NCBI RefSeq assembly: GCF_008254045.1
Contig: NZ_CP042425.1
Coordinates: 5,828,001 to 5,892,000, forward strand
Length of the DNA: 64,000 bases
Direction of reading: 5' to 3'
Origin: Limnoglobus roseus
GTDB taxonomy: Bacteria; Planctomycetota; Planctomycetia; Gemmatales; Gemmataceae
Below are positions 17,701 to 25,123 of the stretch, piece by piece. Within the stretch, counting starts at the first letter, position 1; every line of letters starts with the position of its first letter. The position numbers and the translations under genes are program-made. The notes beneath the pieces were generated by a model. That model saw only the letters and a program-made list of their open reading frames with translations, searched no databases and had not been told where the DNA came from.

Positions 17701-18299
17701 CCCACCCGCTCGCGCAGTACGACGACCAACTGCGGCGGTTCCGCACCCACACGGCCGCCGAAGTGGTGAAGTTGCCGCAAGGATCGACCGTTCTGCTCGC
17801 TGGCATGATTACCGGGTTGCAACAGCGGACGGTTCAGAAGAACGGCAAGCGGTGGGCGATGCTCTTCCTTGAAGACTTCACCGGGCAGGCAAAGTGCATC
17901 CTGTGGAGCGAGGTTTACGCGCAGTTCAAGGACAAGGTGGTCGACGACGCGATCGTGCTCTTTGAGGGGGCGGTCGAGTGGCGCGACGGGGCCAGCACCG
18001 GCGACGTGATCGTGAAGCGGCTGTTAGACGTGGATCAAGCCCGCCGCGAGATGACGCGGGTGATGTTGCTTCGCATGAACTACGCCGAGGACGCGGAAAC
18101 GGTGCGGAAGTTCGAGGGCCTACGCGGCGTCCTCCAACGAGCACGCGGCAACTGCCCGGTTCACCTCTCGGTCCGCGACAAGGCGGGGAAAGTCGCCGAG
18201 ATGAAACTCGCGACCGACTACATGATCGACCCGAACAAGGTCATCGTCGATGAGCTAGAGCAGATTCTCGGGCCGGGGAACGTCATCTTTACGAAGTGA
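14775..18299 (+). CDS. dnaE: DNA polymerase III alpha subunit
   Basis: 1174 residues from the ATG at 14775. The PHP domain comes first (HLHCHTHYSLLDG, with H10/H12). The Pol III catalytic palm follows, with the metal-binding pair D401/D403 in PPDIDIDFCQERRE and a third acidic residue near D569 in LKMDFLGLRN. Next are the thumb and fingers (YRPGPLGGGMVDAY; FNKSHTAAYAQIGYQTAYLK), the HhH region, an OB-fold (STVLLAGMITGLQQRT) and a C-terminal domain. This is the DnaE1 replicative type, made for processive leading- and lagging-strand synthesis with the beta clamp. The PHP residues look intact, so Zn-dependent proofreading is possible. The 3' end overlaps the convergent glycosyltransferase gene by 11 bp. 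Confidence 0.96.
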   Translation: MAARSFCHLHCHTHYSLLDGFNRIPDLVKQTKKLGMNSCAITDHGNLYGAIEFYTKCTDEGIKPIIGYEAYIAPGDRRERKKIDGNNYFHLTLLAKNNVGWKNLIKLSSLAFLEGFYYHPRIDKETLEQHKEGLIVLSGCLAGELSDNILKDRTKEAISLIKWYSKVFGDDFYLEIQNNGLDLQDQCTVAVTDLANKVGIPMVATADAHYLCAHDAEAHDILFCINTERKHNPNKRLYPEGRMPNPYFIRSPEEMYTLFPKHTEAVGMSQQIADKVDLQLDFKKRHFPVFKTPNQLSEDGYLRQLCEQGVRERYGENPSQAVWDRLAHELNIIARMRYSAYFLIVWDFVRFAREQGIPCTARGSGCGAIVAYALYMSHVCPLEYDLLFERFLDPSRTEPPDIDIDFCQERRELVIDYVKKKYGHDSVAQIGTFGTLAAKAALKDVGRALDVPLDRVNFLCKLVPMKGAISLDLADAMESPDFRREYDTDGQVRKLVDVAMKLEGMNRNVGTHAAGVVIANGAITDYVPVQRVVRKSDDKTGEKGDAKEVVVTTQWEMGIIEKVGMLKMDFLGLRNLTVLDNTVKLIEKTRGVKVDPMAFPLDDKPTYALLQRGDAKGVFQLESEGIRGLLQRMKPDNIRDLIAVLALYRPGPLGGGMVDAYVNRKHGRETWDYPHPVMKDILDETYGVQVYQEQVMRVLNRLGGIELSKAYAAIKAISKKKMDVIEASRAGFVAGAVERGVKAETAAEIFGMIEKFGSYGFNKSHTAAYAQIGYQTAYLKTHYTAEFMAALLSSEIDDGNKRLVMVDHIADAKKLGVDVLPPDINTGWPDFDVYNGQITFGLTAIKGLGRGAAEEIVKARTAGGRFKDLFDFCERVDTRLVTRAAVEKLIKGGAMDVFGRRSALTLAVDKAFSSAEQRIADKKRGQKNFFDLFDGGDEPATGATNPGSHGLPDVAEWPEVERLKYEKEALDFYISSHPLAQYDDQLRRFRTHTAAEVVKLPQGSTVLLAGMITGLQQRTVQKNGKRWAMLFLEDFTGQAKCILWSEVYAQFKDKVVDDAIVLFEGAVEWRDGASTGDVIVKRLLDVDQARREMTRVMLLRMNYAEDAETVRKFEGLRGVLQRARGNCPVHLSVRDKAGKVAEMKLATDYMIDPNKVIVDELEQILGPGNVIFTK

Positions 18300-19041
18300 C
18301 AAGTGCCCGCGTCGGCCGCTCGAAGCCCAGGAAGTTCCGCACACCGAGCAGGATGATCATGCTGATCGACCGCACGGCTTCCTTGCCGTTGACCTTGCTC
18401 GACCCGGACCGGCGGTTCTCGAACAGGATCGGGTACTCGCCGAGCCGGGCACCGGCCTTGTGACAGCGGAAGAGAATCTCCTGCTGGAACGAGTACCCCC
18501 GACTGCGGACCAAGTCGAGCCGTGTCTCGCGGAGCTTGCTGACGCGGTAGCACCGGTACGCCCCGCTCGCGTCCTTCACGGGCATCCGCAGTAGGAACCG
18601 GACCAAGAAATTGACGCCCTGACTCAGAATGCGGCGTTTCAGCGGCCAGTTCTCGGTCGCCCCGCCGGCCACGTACCGCGAGCCGATCATCACGTCGTGC
18701 TTGTCCATGCCGGCGAGGATGCCGGGCAAATACCGCGGCGGGTGGCTGAAGTCGGCGTCCATGTTCTGGAGAAGGTCGTAGTCGTGCTCGATGGCGTACC
18801 GCATGGCCGTCAGCGTTGCCGTGCCGAGGCCGAGTTTGCCCGGACGGTGGATCACGCGGATGCGCGGGTCGGCGGCCGCCAGCCCGTCGGCAATCTTCCC
18901 GGTCCCGTCGGGCGAGTTGTCGTCCACGACGAGCACGTCGGCCCCCGGGGCGAACTTGTGAATTTCGCCGATCAGGCGTTCGAGATTGCCCGCTTCGTTG
19001 TAGGTTGCGATGGAGACGAGCAAACGAGGTTCGGTGGTCAT
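18289..19041 (-). CDS. GT2 glycosyltransferase, DPM1-like polyprenol-phosphate mannosyltransferase
   Basis: 250 residues. The GT-A fold is clear: LLVSIATYNEAGNLERLIGEI at the start, VLVVDDNSPDGTGKIAD, then the metal-binding DAD in LLQNMDADFSHPPRYLP. YPILFENRRSGSSKVNGKEA follows, as in DPM1. DPM1-type enzymes move mannose or another sugar from a nucleotide sugar to a polyprenyl phosphate at the cytoplasmic face of the membrane. The protein ends soon after the GT domain, without the GtrA-like membrane domain of many bacterial forms. One basic amphipathic stretch near the end could associate with membrane. The gene converges on dnaE with an 11-bp overlap and is divergent from the zinc-ribbon gene. 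Confidence 0.88.
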   Translation of the reverse strand: MTTEPRLLVSIATYNEAGNLERLIGEIHKFAPGADVLVVDDNSPDGTGKIADGLAAADPRIRVIHRPGKLGLGTATLTAMRYAIEHDYDLLQNMDADFSHPPRYLPGILAGMDKHDVMIGSRYVAGGATENWPLKRRILSQGVNFLVRFLLRMPVKDASGAYRCYRVSKLRETRLDLVRSRGYSFQQEILFRCHKAGARLGEYPILFENRRSGSSKVNGKEAVRSISMIILLGVRNFLGFERPTRALVTS

Positions 19042-19163
19042 CGGCGTGTCAGTGGTGTCCGTCAGGGTGCGTGAATGGCAACACGAATCGCATTTGCTAC
19101 CATATCAACTCCATCATCATTCGTCGTACTTCCAATCCTTCTGACGCTCGACGGGGTCCGCGC

Positions 19164-19886
19164 ATGGCTGATACAATCCCGATAACCTGCCCCGGGTGCA
19201 AGAAGAAGATGCAGGCTCCCGCTGCGATGGCCGGGAAGAAGATTCGTTGCAAGGATTGTGAGACCGTCATCACCATTCCTGGGAAGGCGGCATCGCCGGC
19301 CGCTGCTGCGAAACCGGCCGCCAAGCCGGCGGCGAAACCCGCCCCCAAGCCTGCGGCCAAGCTGGCTGCTCAGCCCAGCCCCCCGCCCCCGCCGGCCCCC
19401 AAGCCCGCCGACGATGACGACGAAGACGCGAACCCGTACGCCGCCCAGAAGGACGACCTCGACATCGCGCGGTGCCCGTTCTGCGCCAAGGAACTTGACC
19501 CGCCGGACACGCTGATTTGCCTGAACTGCGGCTACGACCTCGTCCAGCGGCGGCGGCACGAGAGCAAGAAGGTTTACGCCCTTTCGACCGGCGACTACCT
19601 CAAGTACCACATGTCGACGTTTGCGGCCACGATCGGCGTGATCCTTTTCATCACGCTGATCGTACTTGCGATCCTCTACATGGGGGAATTGTTCACGGAA
19701 ATCGGACTGCAGAGCGATAAGGAGAACCCGATCACGAAGAAAAAGGACTACGACTTCCCCCCGGGCGCGTGCACGATGCCGTTCGTGGTGATGTCGCTGG
19801 CCGTGATCTGGAAACTCGGCTCCTTCGCATTCGTTCGGTACGTGTATAAGTGGAAGCCCATCGAGAAGAAGAAGGTGCAGAGGTAA
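19164..19886 (+). CDS. double zinc-ribbon membrane protein
   Basis: 240 residues from the ATG at 19164. An N-terminal ribbon has CPGC...CKDC (about 20 residues between pairs). A low-complexity Ala/Lys/Pro linker made of repeated AAKPAAKP-type units follows, then an acidic DDDDED patch. A second ribbon has CPFC...CLNC (IARCPFCAKELDP). Two membrane helices then follow (about residues 150-172 and 200-222), and the protein ends in a lysine-rich tail. Both ribbons would face the cytoplasm if the helices form a hairpin. This architecture recurs in planctomycete genomes, but I know of no assigned function. An ion-binding or protein-recruiting role is only a guess. The gene is divergent from the glycosyltransferase gene. 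Confidence 0.75.
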   Translation: MADTIPITCPGCKKKMQAPAAMAGKKIRCKDCETVITIPGKAASPAAAAKPAAKPAAKPAPKPAAKLAAQPSPPPPPAPKPADDDDEDANPYAAQKDDLDIARCPFCAKELDPPDTLICLNCGYDLVQRRRHESKKVYALSTGDYLKYHMSTFAATIGVILFITLIVLAILYMGELFTEIGLQSDKENPITKKKDYDFPPGACTMPFVVMSLAVIWKLGSFAFVRYVYKWKPIEKKKVQR

Positions 19887-19951
19887 CAGGTACAGGTGCG
19901 GGTTTTCAGCCGCGGCTGATGAGTTCGACTTCCACCCGGAACGGATCACGT

Positions 19952-21214
19952 ATGTCCCAGGCGGACGTTCTTATCGTGGGAGCCGGGCTGGCCGGGCTGT
20001 GCTGTGCCCGACGCCTCCAGCAGTGCGGAATCTCGGCTCAGATTCTTGAGGCGTCTGATGGCGTGGGCGGCCGGGTCCGAACGGACGTGGTCAACGGCTT
20101 CCGCCTTGACCGTGGGTTCCAGGTTTACTTGCCCGCCTACCCCGAAGGCCAGCGGGTGTTGGACTTGCCGGCCCTCGACCTGCGGCCGTTCAAGAAGGGG
20201 GCGCTGGTCTGGTACCGCGGCCGGTTCCGCCGCGTCACCGACCCGAGCGAAGGAGTGTTCGGGGCCGCGATGGGACTTTTCAACCCGATCGGCACGCCCC
20301 TCGACAAACTCCGCGTCGCGCGGCTGAAAGCCCGCCTTCTGGGTTCCTCCTGGGAAAAGCTGTTGACCAGTGACAACGGTCTGACACTCGACGAGTTGCG
20401 GGTGAACCGGTTCTCGGCGAAGATGATCGAACGGTTCTTTCGCCCCTGGCTCGGCGGCATCTTCCTCGACAACAGCCTGACGACATCGAGTCGGTTTTTC
20501 CGGTTCGTGTTCCGGGCGTTCGCGGCGGGCGGGGCCGCACTCCCCGCGCGGGGAATGGCCGCCATTCCCGAAGAGATTGCATCGGGGCTGTCCCCGGGGG
20601 CGATCCTCTTGAACTCCCCGGCGGAATTCGTCCGCAGTGGCGAGGTGCGACTGGCGGGTGGTGAAGCGATCCGTGCCCGTGCCGTCGTGGTCGCGACTGA
20701 CGGCCGGGTTGCCGGCCAACTTCTCGGGGAGGACGTGCCGCCCGTCTCCTTTCACGGCGGCACCACACTCTACTACTCGGCGGCCCGGTCGCCGCAACGG
20801 GAACCCATCCTCATGCTCAACGGGGAAGGGCAGGGCGTCGTGAACCACGTGGCCGTCCTGTCCGACGCCGCCCACACCTACGCCCCGGCGGGGCGGGCAC
20901 TGATTTCCGCGTCGGTACTCGGCATTCCGAACGCAAGCGACCCTGACCTCGACCGCCAAGTCCGCGATCAGTTGCGGTCGTGGTTCGGGGAGGTTGTTAC
21001 TGCATGGGAATTGCTCCGAGTGGACCGCATCCCCCACGCTCTCCCCGACCAGTCGGCCGGGCAACTCGACCTCTGGCAGCGGTCCGTGCGACTCCGGCCG
21101 GGGCTTTACATCTGCGGCGATTCGCGCGACCAGGCGTCCATCGACGGGGCCATGACCTCCGGCTTTCGGGCCGCGCAGGCCGTCGCGGAAGATTTGGCGA
21201 CCCAACAGGCATGA
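19952..21214 (+). CDS. FAD-dependent amine oxidase/phytoene desaturase-like oxidoreductase
   Basis: 420 residues from the ATG at 19952, which starts right before the dinucleotide fold. The Rossmann motif VLIVGAGLAGLCCARRL is followed by the R-rich signature VGGRVRTD that contacts FAD in the MAO/phytoene desaturase superfamily. The C-terminal FAD-binding segment YICGDSRDQASIDGAM is also present. Members oxidise amines, carotenoid precursors, protoporphyrinogen or sterol-like lipids. The segment FFRPWLGGIFLDNSLTTS resembles the phytoene-dehydrogenase-like/PPO-like subgroup. The exact substrate is not predictable. The gene lies upstream of the acyltransferase gene (85-bp gap) and may be read with it. 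Confidence 0.85.
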   Translation: MSQADVLIVGAGLAGLCCARRLQQCGISAQILEASDGVGGRVRTDVVNGFRLDRGFQVYLPAYPEGQRVLDLPALDLRPFKKGALVWYRGRFRRVTDPSEGVFGAAMGLFNPIGTPLDKLRVARLKARLLGSSWEKLLTSDNGLTLDELRVNRFSAKMIERFFRPWLGGIFLDNSLTTSSRFFRFVFRAFAAGGAALPARGMAAIPEEIASGLSPGAILLNSPAEFVRSGEVRLAGGEAIRARAVVVATDGRVAGQLLGEDVPPVSFHGGTTLYYSAARSPQREPILMLNGEGQGVVNHVAVLSDAAHTYAPAGRALISASVLGIPNASDPDLDRQVRDQLRSWFGEVVTAWELLRVDRIPHALPDQSAGQLDLWQRSVRLRPGLYICGDSRDQASIDGAMTSGFRAAQAVAEDLATQQA

Positions 21215-21262
21215 CGTTCTCCCGATGAGCGCGTTCGGGGACGCGCGATGCGGGTTCGGTTT

Positions 21263-21268
21263 GGTAGA
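21263..21268 (+). promoter_or_regulatory. TAGAAT -10-like box before the PlsC-like gene
   Basis: TAGAAT (5 of 6 to the sigma-70 -10) ends 31 bp before the ATG at 21300. No good -35 is seen at 16-18 bp. The same TAGAAT box occurs before three other plus-strand genes in the window. Confidence 0.3.
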
Positions 21269-21299
21269 ATCAAGGCACCGCAGGAACGAGAGAGATCGG

Positions 21300-22565
21300 A
21301 TGGACGCCGTCACCCCGTCAGAGGGCCATAAATCACAGCGAACCGCAGACCGATTCCTCGGCGCGGCCCGGGTCTGCGTGTTCGGCGTGGTGCTCAACTT
21401 GTTTGTCGTGGTTCGGGCATCCGAGAGCCTGTCGGTGTCGTTTCCCAACAATTTGTATCACCTACTCGCCATCCCGATCGGGGCGATCCTCTCACTACTA
21501 TTCCTTCACCGGTTCCGCGTTTTAGGCTTGTGCCCCCCGGCGATCTTGCTCCTTTCGATCTCCGTTCTCTCGGCGTGGTTCCTGGACGTGTGGCCGTTCT
21601 GGGCGCTCGTCGTGGCCAGTTTTGCAGGGGGCGTCGTGATCGGTGCCTACCTGCGGTACGAATGGCAGGCCACCGGAGTCGGTTTGGTGTCACGAACGAT
21701 CCCGACGGGCGACTGGTTGGCCCTCGTTGTGATGGCGGCCACGCTCGTCGGGTTGCAAGGGTACTACCCACAACTCACCGCTCAAACGGTCCGGTCATCC
21801 CTGTCAGTCTTCGACCTAGCCCTTCTTGCTTTTTGTTGGGTCCGGCTCTTTCGGCCGTTCTTTGAACTGTGCGTGGAAGCCGTTGTGTGGCGGGGCTATC
21901 GGATCGCGCCGCGGGGGAGCGGATTGAGCGAGTTTCCCCGTCAAGGTCCGGTTCTCGTCATCGCGAACCACGCCTGCTGGTGGGACCCGTTGTTTCTGGC
22001 CAAGGTGTTGCCGCGTCCGATCACGCCGATGATGACCTCCGCGTTCTACGACCGCTGGTTCCTCCGGCCGTTGATGGTGTACGTGTTCCAAACGATCCGC
22101 GTGGCGGACGTCCACATTCGGCGGGAAGCTCCCGAAATTCAGGAAGCGATTCAAGCCCTGGATCAAGGGAAGTGTGTCGTGATCTTCCCGGAAGGGTACC
22201 TCCGGCGGAAGGAAGAGATTCCGCTCCGCCGGTTCGGTCGGGGCGTGTGGGAAATCCTCAAATCCCGCCCCCAGACGCCGGTGGTCGCCGGCTGGATCGA
22301 GGGCGGGTGGGGCAGTTACGCCTCTTACTGGAACGGCCCGCCCACCAAAAACAAGAAGAACGAATTCCGCCGTCCGATCACGGTGGGTTTGGCCCCCGCG
22401 CAGTGCGTCACGCCGGAAATTCTCCAACACCACCTCCAAACGCGCCTCACATTAATGAATCAGGTGTCCCAGGCGAGACTTCAACTCGGCCTGCCGCCCC
22501 TGCCGGAATTCGAATGGAAGGCGAACGAGGAAGCGGAAGCCTCGTCACAGTCTTCGGAATCGTGA
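21300..22565 (+). CDS. 1-acyl-glycerol-3-phosphate acyltransferase (PlsC-like), with N-terminal membrane region
   Basis: 421 residues from the ATG at 21300, chosen over an in-frame ATG at 21225 because GAGAGAT precedes it. About 180 N-terminal residues contain several hydrophobic helices, more than a standard PlsC has. The acyltransferase domain carries the HX4D motif in NHACWWDP (H224, D229) and FPEG in IFPEGYLRRK (F296-G299). Between them comes IRREAPEIQEAIQALDQGK. Such enzymes add a fatty acid to lysophosphatidate or a related lipid at the membrane. The multi-helix N terminus could be a fused membrane module. The tail is acidic and Ser-rich. It follows the FAD oxidoreductase gene. Confidence 0.83.
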   Translation: MDAVTPSEGHKSQRTADRFLGAARVCVFGVVLNLFVVVRASESLSVSFPNNLYHLLAIPIGAILSLLFLHRFRVLGLCPPAILLLSISVLSAWFLDVWPFWALVVASFAGGVVIGAYLRYEWQATGVGLVSRTIPTGDWLALVVMAATLVGLQGYYPQLTAQTVRSSLSVFDLALLAFCWVRLFRPFFELCVEAVVWRGYRIAPRGSGLSEFPRQGPVLVIANHACWWDPLFLAKVLPRPITPMMTSAFYDRWFLRPLMVYVFQTIRVADVHIRREAPEIQEAIQALDQGKCVVIFPEGYLRRKEEIPLRRFGRGVWEILKSRPQTPVVAGWIEGGWGSYASYWNGPPTKNKKNEFRRPITVGLAPAQCVTPEILQHHLQTRLTLMNQVSQARLQLGLPPLPEFEWKANEEAEASSQSSES

Positions 22566-22650
22566 CAATCCGTACAGTTTTACTCCCTTCGCCAATTCCT
22601 ACGACCGTCATCAATCTTAAACCTTCAACTCATTTCCCTTGAATGTAATT

Positions 22651-22670
22651 TTGCCCGCGTGCAAGGGCAA
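22651..22670 (+). terminator. weak hairpin after the acyltransferase gene
   Basis: TTGCCC (22651-22656) and GGGCAA (22665-22670) can pair around an 8-base loop, followed by TTCT. It is 85 bp past the stop at 22565. The stem is short, so it may equally be a regulatory inverted repeat for the small lipoprotein gene at 22769. Confidence 0.25.
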
Positions 22671-22768
22671 TTCTAGTCTTGGTTACACTGGTATCAGTCG
22701 CAGCGATCCGATCGCGGCTGCGTGTATTGGCCGCGTGCATCAACTGCCTCTTATCATCGGGTTTCACC

Positions 22769-22924
22769 ATGCGGATGCGAACGATTCTCTTGATCCTCGC
22801 CCTTGCGAATGTCGCGATGGCCACCGGGTGTTGCGGCCGCTTTTTGCGGGGCGACTGCTGTGGCTCGACCTCGCGAGCAGACCTCCCGCCGCCGCCGGCC
22901 TCGGGCTACTGTCCGAACCCTTGA
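22769..22924 (+). CDS. 51-residue Cys-rich lipoprotein
   Basis: From the ATG at 22769 the product opens with MRMRTILLILALANVAM and then ATGCCGRFLRG. This is a signal sequence followed by a Cys pair; the lipobox-like ATGC makes lipidation plausible. Two further CC/Cys positions and a Pro-rich tail (ADLPPPPASG) follow. I do not recognise a family. The Thr-Gly-Cys-Cys-Gly junction is nearly the same as in the 138-residue lipoprotein 350 bp downstream, which suggests a local paralogous pair. A ribosome site is weak (TCGGGT). It would be missed by length-filtered annotation. Confidence 0.55.
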   Translation: MRMRTILLILALANVAMATGCCGRFLRGDCCGSTSRADLPPPPASGYCPNP

Positions 22925-22947
22925 AACCCCGGCATTCCGAATTCTCC

Positions 22948-22977
22948 GCGGCCCTGGGACTTTAGTCTCAGGGCCGC
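22948..22977 (+). terminator. strong hairpin; description of the 353-bp gap 22925-23277
   Basis: A 13-bp stem (22948-22960 with 22965-22977, one G-U pair) around a TTTA loop starts 23 bp after the small lipoprotein gene. No T-tract follows, only TTC. The remaining 300 bp up to the next lipoprotein has no convincing gene. It must hold that gene's promoter, but I cannot pick out a good -35/-10 pair. Confidence 0.55.
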
Positions 22978-23277
22978 TTCATGAAACCACCCCACCCTTC
23001 GACCTGACAAGTACGCCCGTCATTTCTGAAGCCATTTCAGCAGTCCGAACAGTCCCCGTCGCTTAACCCTCTTGCGGCTTGAAACGAACCCATCTCGATT
23101 TGCCCATTCCACCAACCGGCGCATACTCTCACTGACGGCCAGGAACAGCCGACGCACGGCCGCGGGTGCCAGATGAGCCCGCGAATCGATCAGTCATGCC
23201 GAATGCAGACGGTCCAGCGCCACCGGGTTCTGGGTTGTTCCGCTCAAGCCGTGTCACGAAAGGGAGGTCTGAACACC

Positions 23278-23694
23278 ATGATTCGCCGAATCGTTTTCGC
23301 CGCCGTGTTTGTTGCCGTCGCGCTTTCGACGACCGGCTGTTGCGGCGTGTTCCGCAACTTCGTCTACCGCATCCGGAATTGCAACGGTTGCTACCCCGCT
23401 TACGGCGGTTACGCCGGGGGGTGCTGCGGAGACGGGGGCGTCGTGTCCCCGAGTTATTCGACTCCGATTGTTGATGCCGGCCACGGTCCGGTGATGGGAC
23501 CGCCCGCGAGTGGGTGTTCGAGTTGTTCGTCGAATCCCGCCATGCCGTATCCCACGGCCGGTGCCGGCGTGCCGGTCGTTCCCGGTTACGGGGTGGCGCC
23601 CGGTTCGACGCCCGTGGGGGCGTATCCGATGGGCGGTGGTTACCCGATGGCCGGCTACCCGACTGCGGGCGGACAGGTCGCGGGGATCAAGTAA
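23278..23694 (+). CDS. Cys/Gly/Pro/Tyr-rich lipoprotein
   Basis: 138 residues from the ATG at 23278, with a strong AAGGGAGG ribosome site. The signal sequence MIRRIVFAAVFVAVALSTTG is followed by Cys-Cys-Gly, a lipobox-like end, so the mature protein probably starts at a lipidated Cys. The mature chain is low-complexity: CNGCYPAYGGYAGGCCGDGG, then a Ser-Ser-Cys patch, then tracts of P, G, Y and M such as VPGYGVAPGSTPVGAYPMGG. No enzyme domain is visible. It resembles structural or envelope-associated GY-rich proteins. The gene is convergent with tsaB, and the two overlap by 8 bp. Confidence 0.7.
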   Translation: MIRRIVFAAVFVAVALSTTGCCGVFRNFVYRIRNCNGCYPAYGGYAGGCCGDGGVVSPSYSTPIVDAGHGPVMGPPASGCSSCSSNPAMPYPTAGAGVPVVPGYGVAPGSTPVGAYPMGGGYPMAGYPTAGGQVAGIK

Positions 23695-24394
23695 CACCGG
23701 CCCCGCGGTTCGCAAGATCGTCCCGCTTGGCCTTTTCTTCCGCAGAGCTACCGCGGAGGTAGAGCGGTTCGATTCGAAACAGTTCTTCGCGGCCGAGGGG
23801 CGTCAACCTCTCGGCCGCTCGCAACATCCCCTCCAACTGCGGTTCACACGCGAGAGGATCGACGACTCGCGCGTCACACGGAAGTTGGTTTCCGTACACC
23901 GCCACGCCCGGACCCATGAGCCACAATTCCTTGTTCGCCCACGGCAACCACTCGCCTGCGGAGACAATTTGCAGCGGCTCCGTCGGTTCGCGGAAGCCGT
24001 CATTTGTTTCGAAGCGTTGGAAGTACAGCGTACCCTGAAGGGCGTCGGCGATCACCCAGAGCCGGACAGCCTCCGGTGGGGCTTGCTGGGCGACCGCGTT
24101 GAACGTCGGCACCGCGATAAGGGGTACGCCGCTCGCGTAAGCCAGCACCTTCGCCGTTGTCAAACCAACCCTTAGCCCGGTGTACCCGCCGGGGCCAATG
24201 CCGACCAAAATCGCCCCCAAGTCGCCGACCCGAAGTGACTCGGCCGTCAAGAACCGTTGCACGGTCGCCATCAAATCGCGGGCGTGCCTGCAGTTCTCGT
24301 CCAACTTGGCCGCGTGGATCAACTCGTTTCCGCGGGCCAACCCGACGTTTCCGATGCGGCCCGAGGTTTCCAGAATCAATCGCCACTCGCTCAT
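23687..24394 (-). CDS. tsaB: tRNA threonylcarbamoyladenosine biosynthesis protein TsaB
   Basis: 235 residues from the ATG at 24394. The opening MSEWRLILETSGRIGNVGLA matches the first strands of the TsaB ASKHA fold, and VGIGPGGYTGLRVGLTTAK is the family's signature GPGSFTGLRIG-like segment. TsaB partners TsaD and TsaE to make t6A37 in ANN-decoding tRNAs. The C-terminal half is typical of TsaB, diverged from TsaD and without metal ligands. The upstream 62 bp also carry the start region of the divergent RNase H gene. It ends inside the 3' end of the convergent lipoprotein gene. Confidence 0.92.
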   Translation of the reverse strand: MSEWRLILETSGRIGNVGLARGNELIHAAKLDENCRHARDLMATVQRFLTAESLRVGDLGAILVGIGPGGYTGLRVGLTTAKVLAYASGVPLIAVPTFNAVAQQAPPEAVRLWVIADALQGTLYFQRFETNDGFREPTEPLQIVSAGEWLPWANKELWLMGPGVAVYGNQLPCDARVVDPLACEPQLEGMLRAAERLTPLGREELFRIEPLYLRGSSAEEKAKRDDLANRGAGVT

Positions 24395-24408
24395 CGGGAA
24401 CCCGTGAA

Positions 24409-24414
24409 TAGAAT
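24409..24414 (+). promoter_or_regulatory. TAGAAT -10-like box before the RNase H gene
   Basis: TAGAAT ends 42 bp before the ATG at 24457, in the tsaB/RNase H divergent region. No clear -35 partner is present at the usual distance. Confidence 0.3.
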
Positions 24415-24456
24415 CGCGTTCACGCGCAGAAGTCGGCCCCACCGGACGCAGACGCC

Positions 24457-25089
24457 ATGATTGCCGAGGCGACCTTGAACATCGACGGCGGTTCGCGGGG
24501 CAACCCCGGACCGGCGTCCTACGCTGTTGTGTTATCGCAGGGCGGCCGAACCGTCATCGAGGAAGCCGAAACCATCGGCACCGCCACCAACAACGTCGCG
24601 GAATACACCGCCCTCGTCCGCGGGCTGGAAGTCGCGGCGGGGCAGGGCGTTCAGCAGTTGACCGTGCTGAGCGACAGCGAGTTACTCGTCAAGCAAATGA
24701 ACGGCGAGTACCGGGTGAAGAACGCGGACCTGCAAGGACTCTTCCGGCAGGCCGGCGAACTTCGCCAGCGGTTCCGAAGCGTGACGCTGTCACACGTTCG
24801 GCGTGAGCAAAACAAGCGGGCCGACTTCCTTTGCAACGAGGCGATGGACGGCCGGCCGCGCCGCCGCGGCGAGGTCTACGTCGAATCGACCGCCACTCCA
24901 CCGCGGCCCTCAGTTGTCAAACCGGCGCAAGTAGTGGGCGACGAGCGCGTCCGCGATGACGCCGTGGAATGCCTGCAAGCCGCCGCCGAGGCGTGGGCCG
25001 CCCACGGGCCGAAGAACCCTCCCCCGGCGATGGTCTGGGAACAACTCTGGTCCATTTTGGAAGAGGGCGACGTTCTCAAGAAGCGTTGA
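24457..25089 (+). CDS. ribonuclease H type I (RnhA family)
   Basis: 210 residues. The DEDD catalytic set of RNase HI is seen as D10 (LNIDGGSRGNPGP), E49 (NNVAEYTALVRGL), D73 (LSDSELLVKQMNG) and D123 (NKRADFLCNEAMD). This is the short archaeal/Bacillus-like form (RnhA/YpdQ style), lacking the basic handle loop of E. coli RNase HI. It cuts RNA in RNA-DNA hybrids, as in R-loops and Okazaki primers. About 75 residues follow the domain, with an Ala/Pro-rich linker and a helical end, and are not part of the core fold. It lies 34 bp before the dikinase-like gene. Confidence 0.88.
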   Translation: MIAEATLNIDGGSRGNPGPASYAVVLSQGGRTVIEEAETIGTATNNVAEYTALVRGLEVAAGQGVQQLTVLSDSELLVKQMNGEYRVKNADLQGLFRQAGELRQRFRSVTLSHVRREQNKRADFLCNEAMDGRPRRRGEVYVESTATPPRPSVVKPAQVVGDERVRDDAVECLQAAAEAWAAHGPKNPPPAMVWEQLWSILEEGDVLKKR

Positions 25090-25123
25090 CCGCTCCCACT
25101 GCCTCAGGGTTCGAGAGCACTTC

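Noticed and set aside
15606..17822. Long open frame (about 740 codons) on the minus strand inside dnaE
   Set aside because: It is the antisense shadow of a high-GC gene. The product is rich in R, H, L and V, with no domain pattern, while the plus-strand frame carries a complete polymerase.
19280..19375. Short repeats that could be mistaken for a CRISPR or tandem repeat
   Set aside because: They are codons for an Ala-Lys-Pro linker in frame with a protein, without spacers.
21225..21299. Earlier ATG (21225) for the PlsC-like gene
   Set aside because: No ribosome site precedes it, the added residues are polar and unlike a membrane protein start, and a TAGAAT box lies inside the region.
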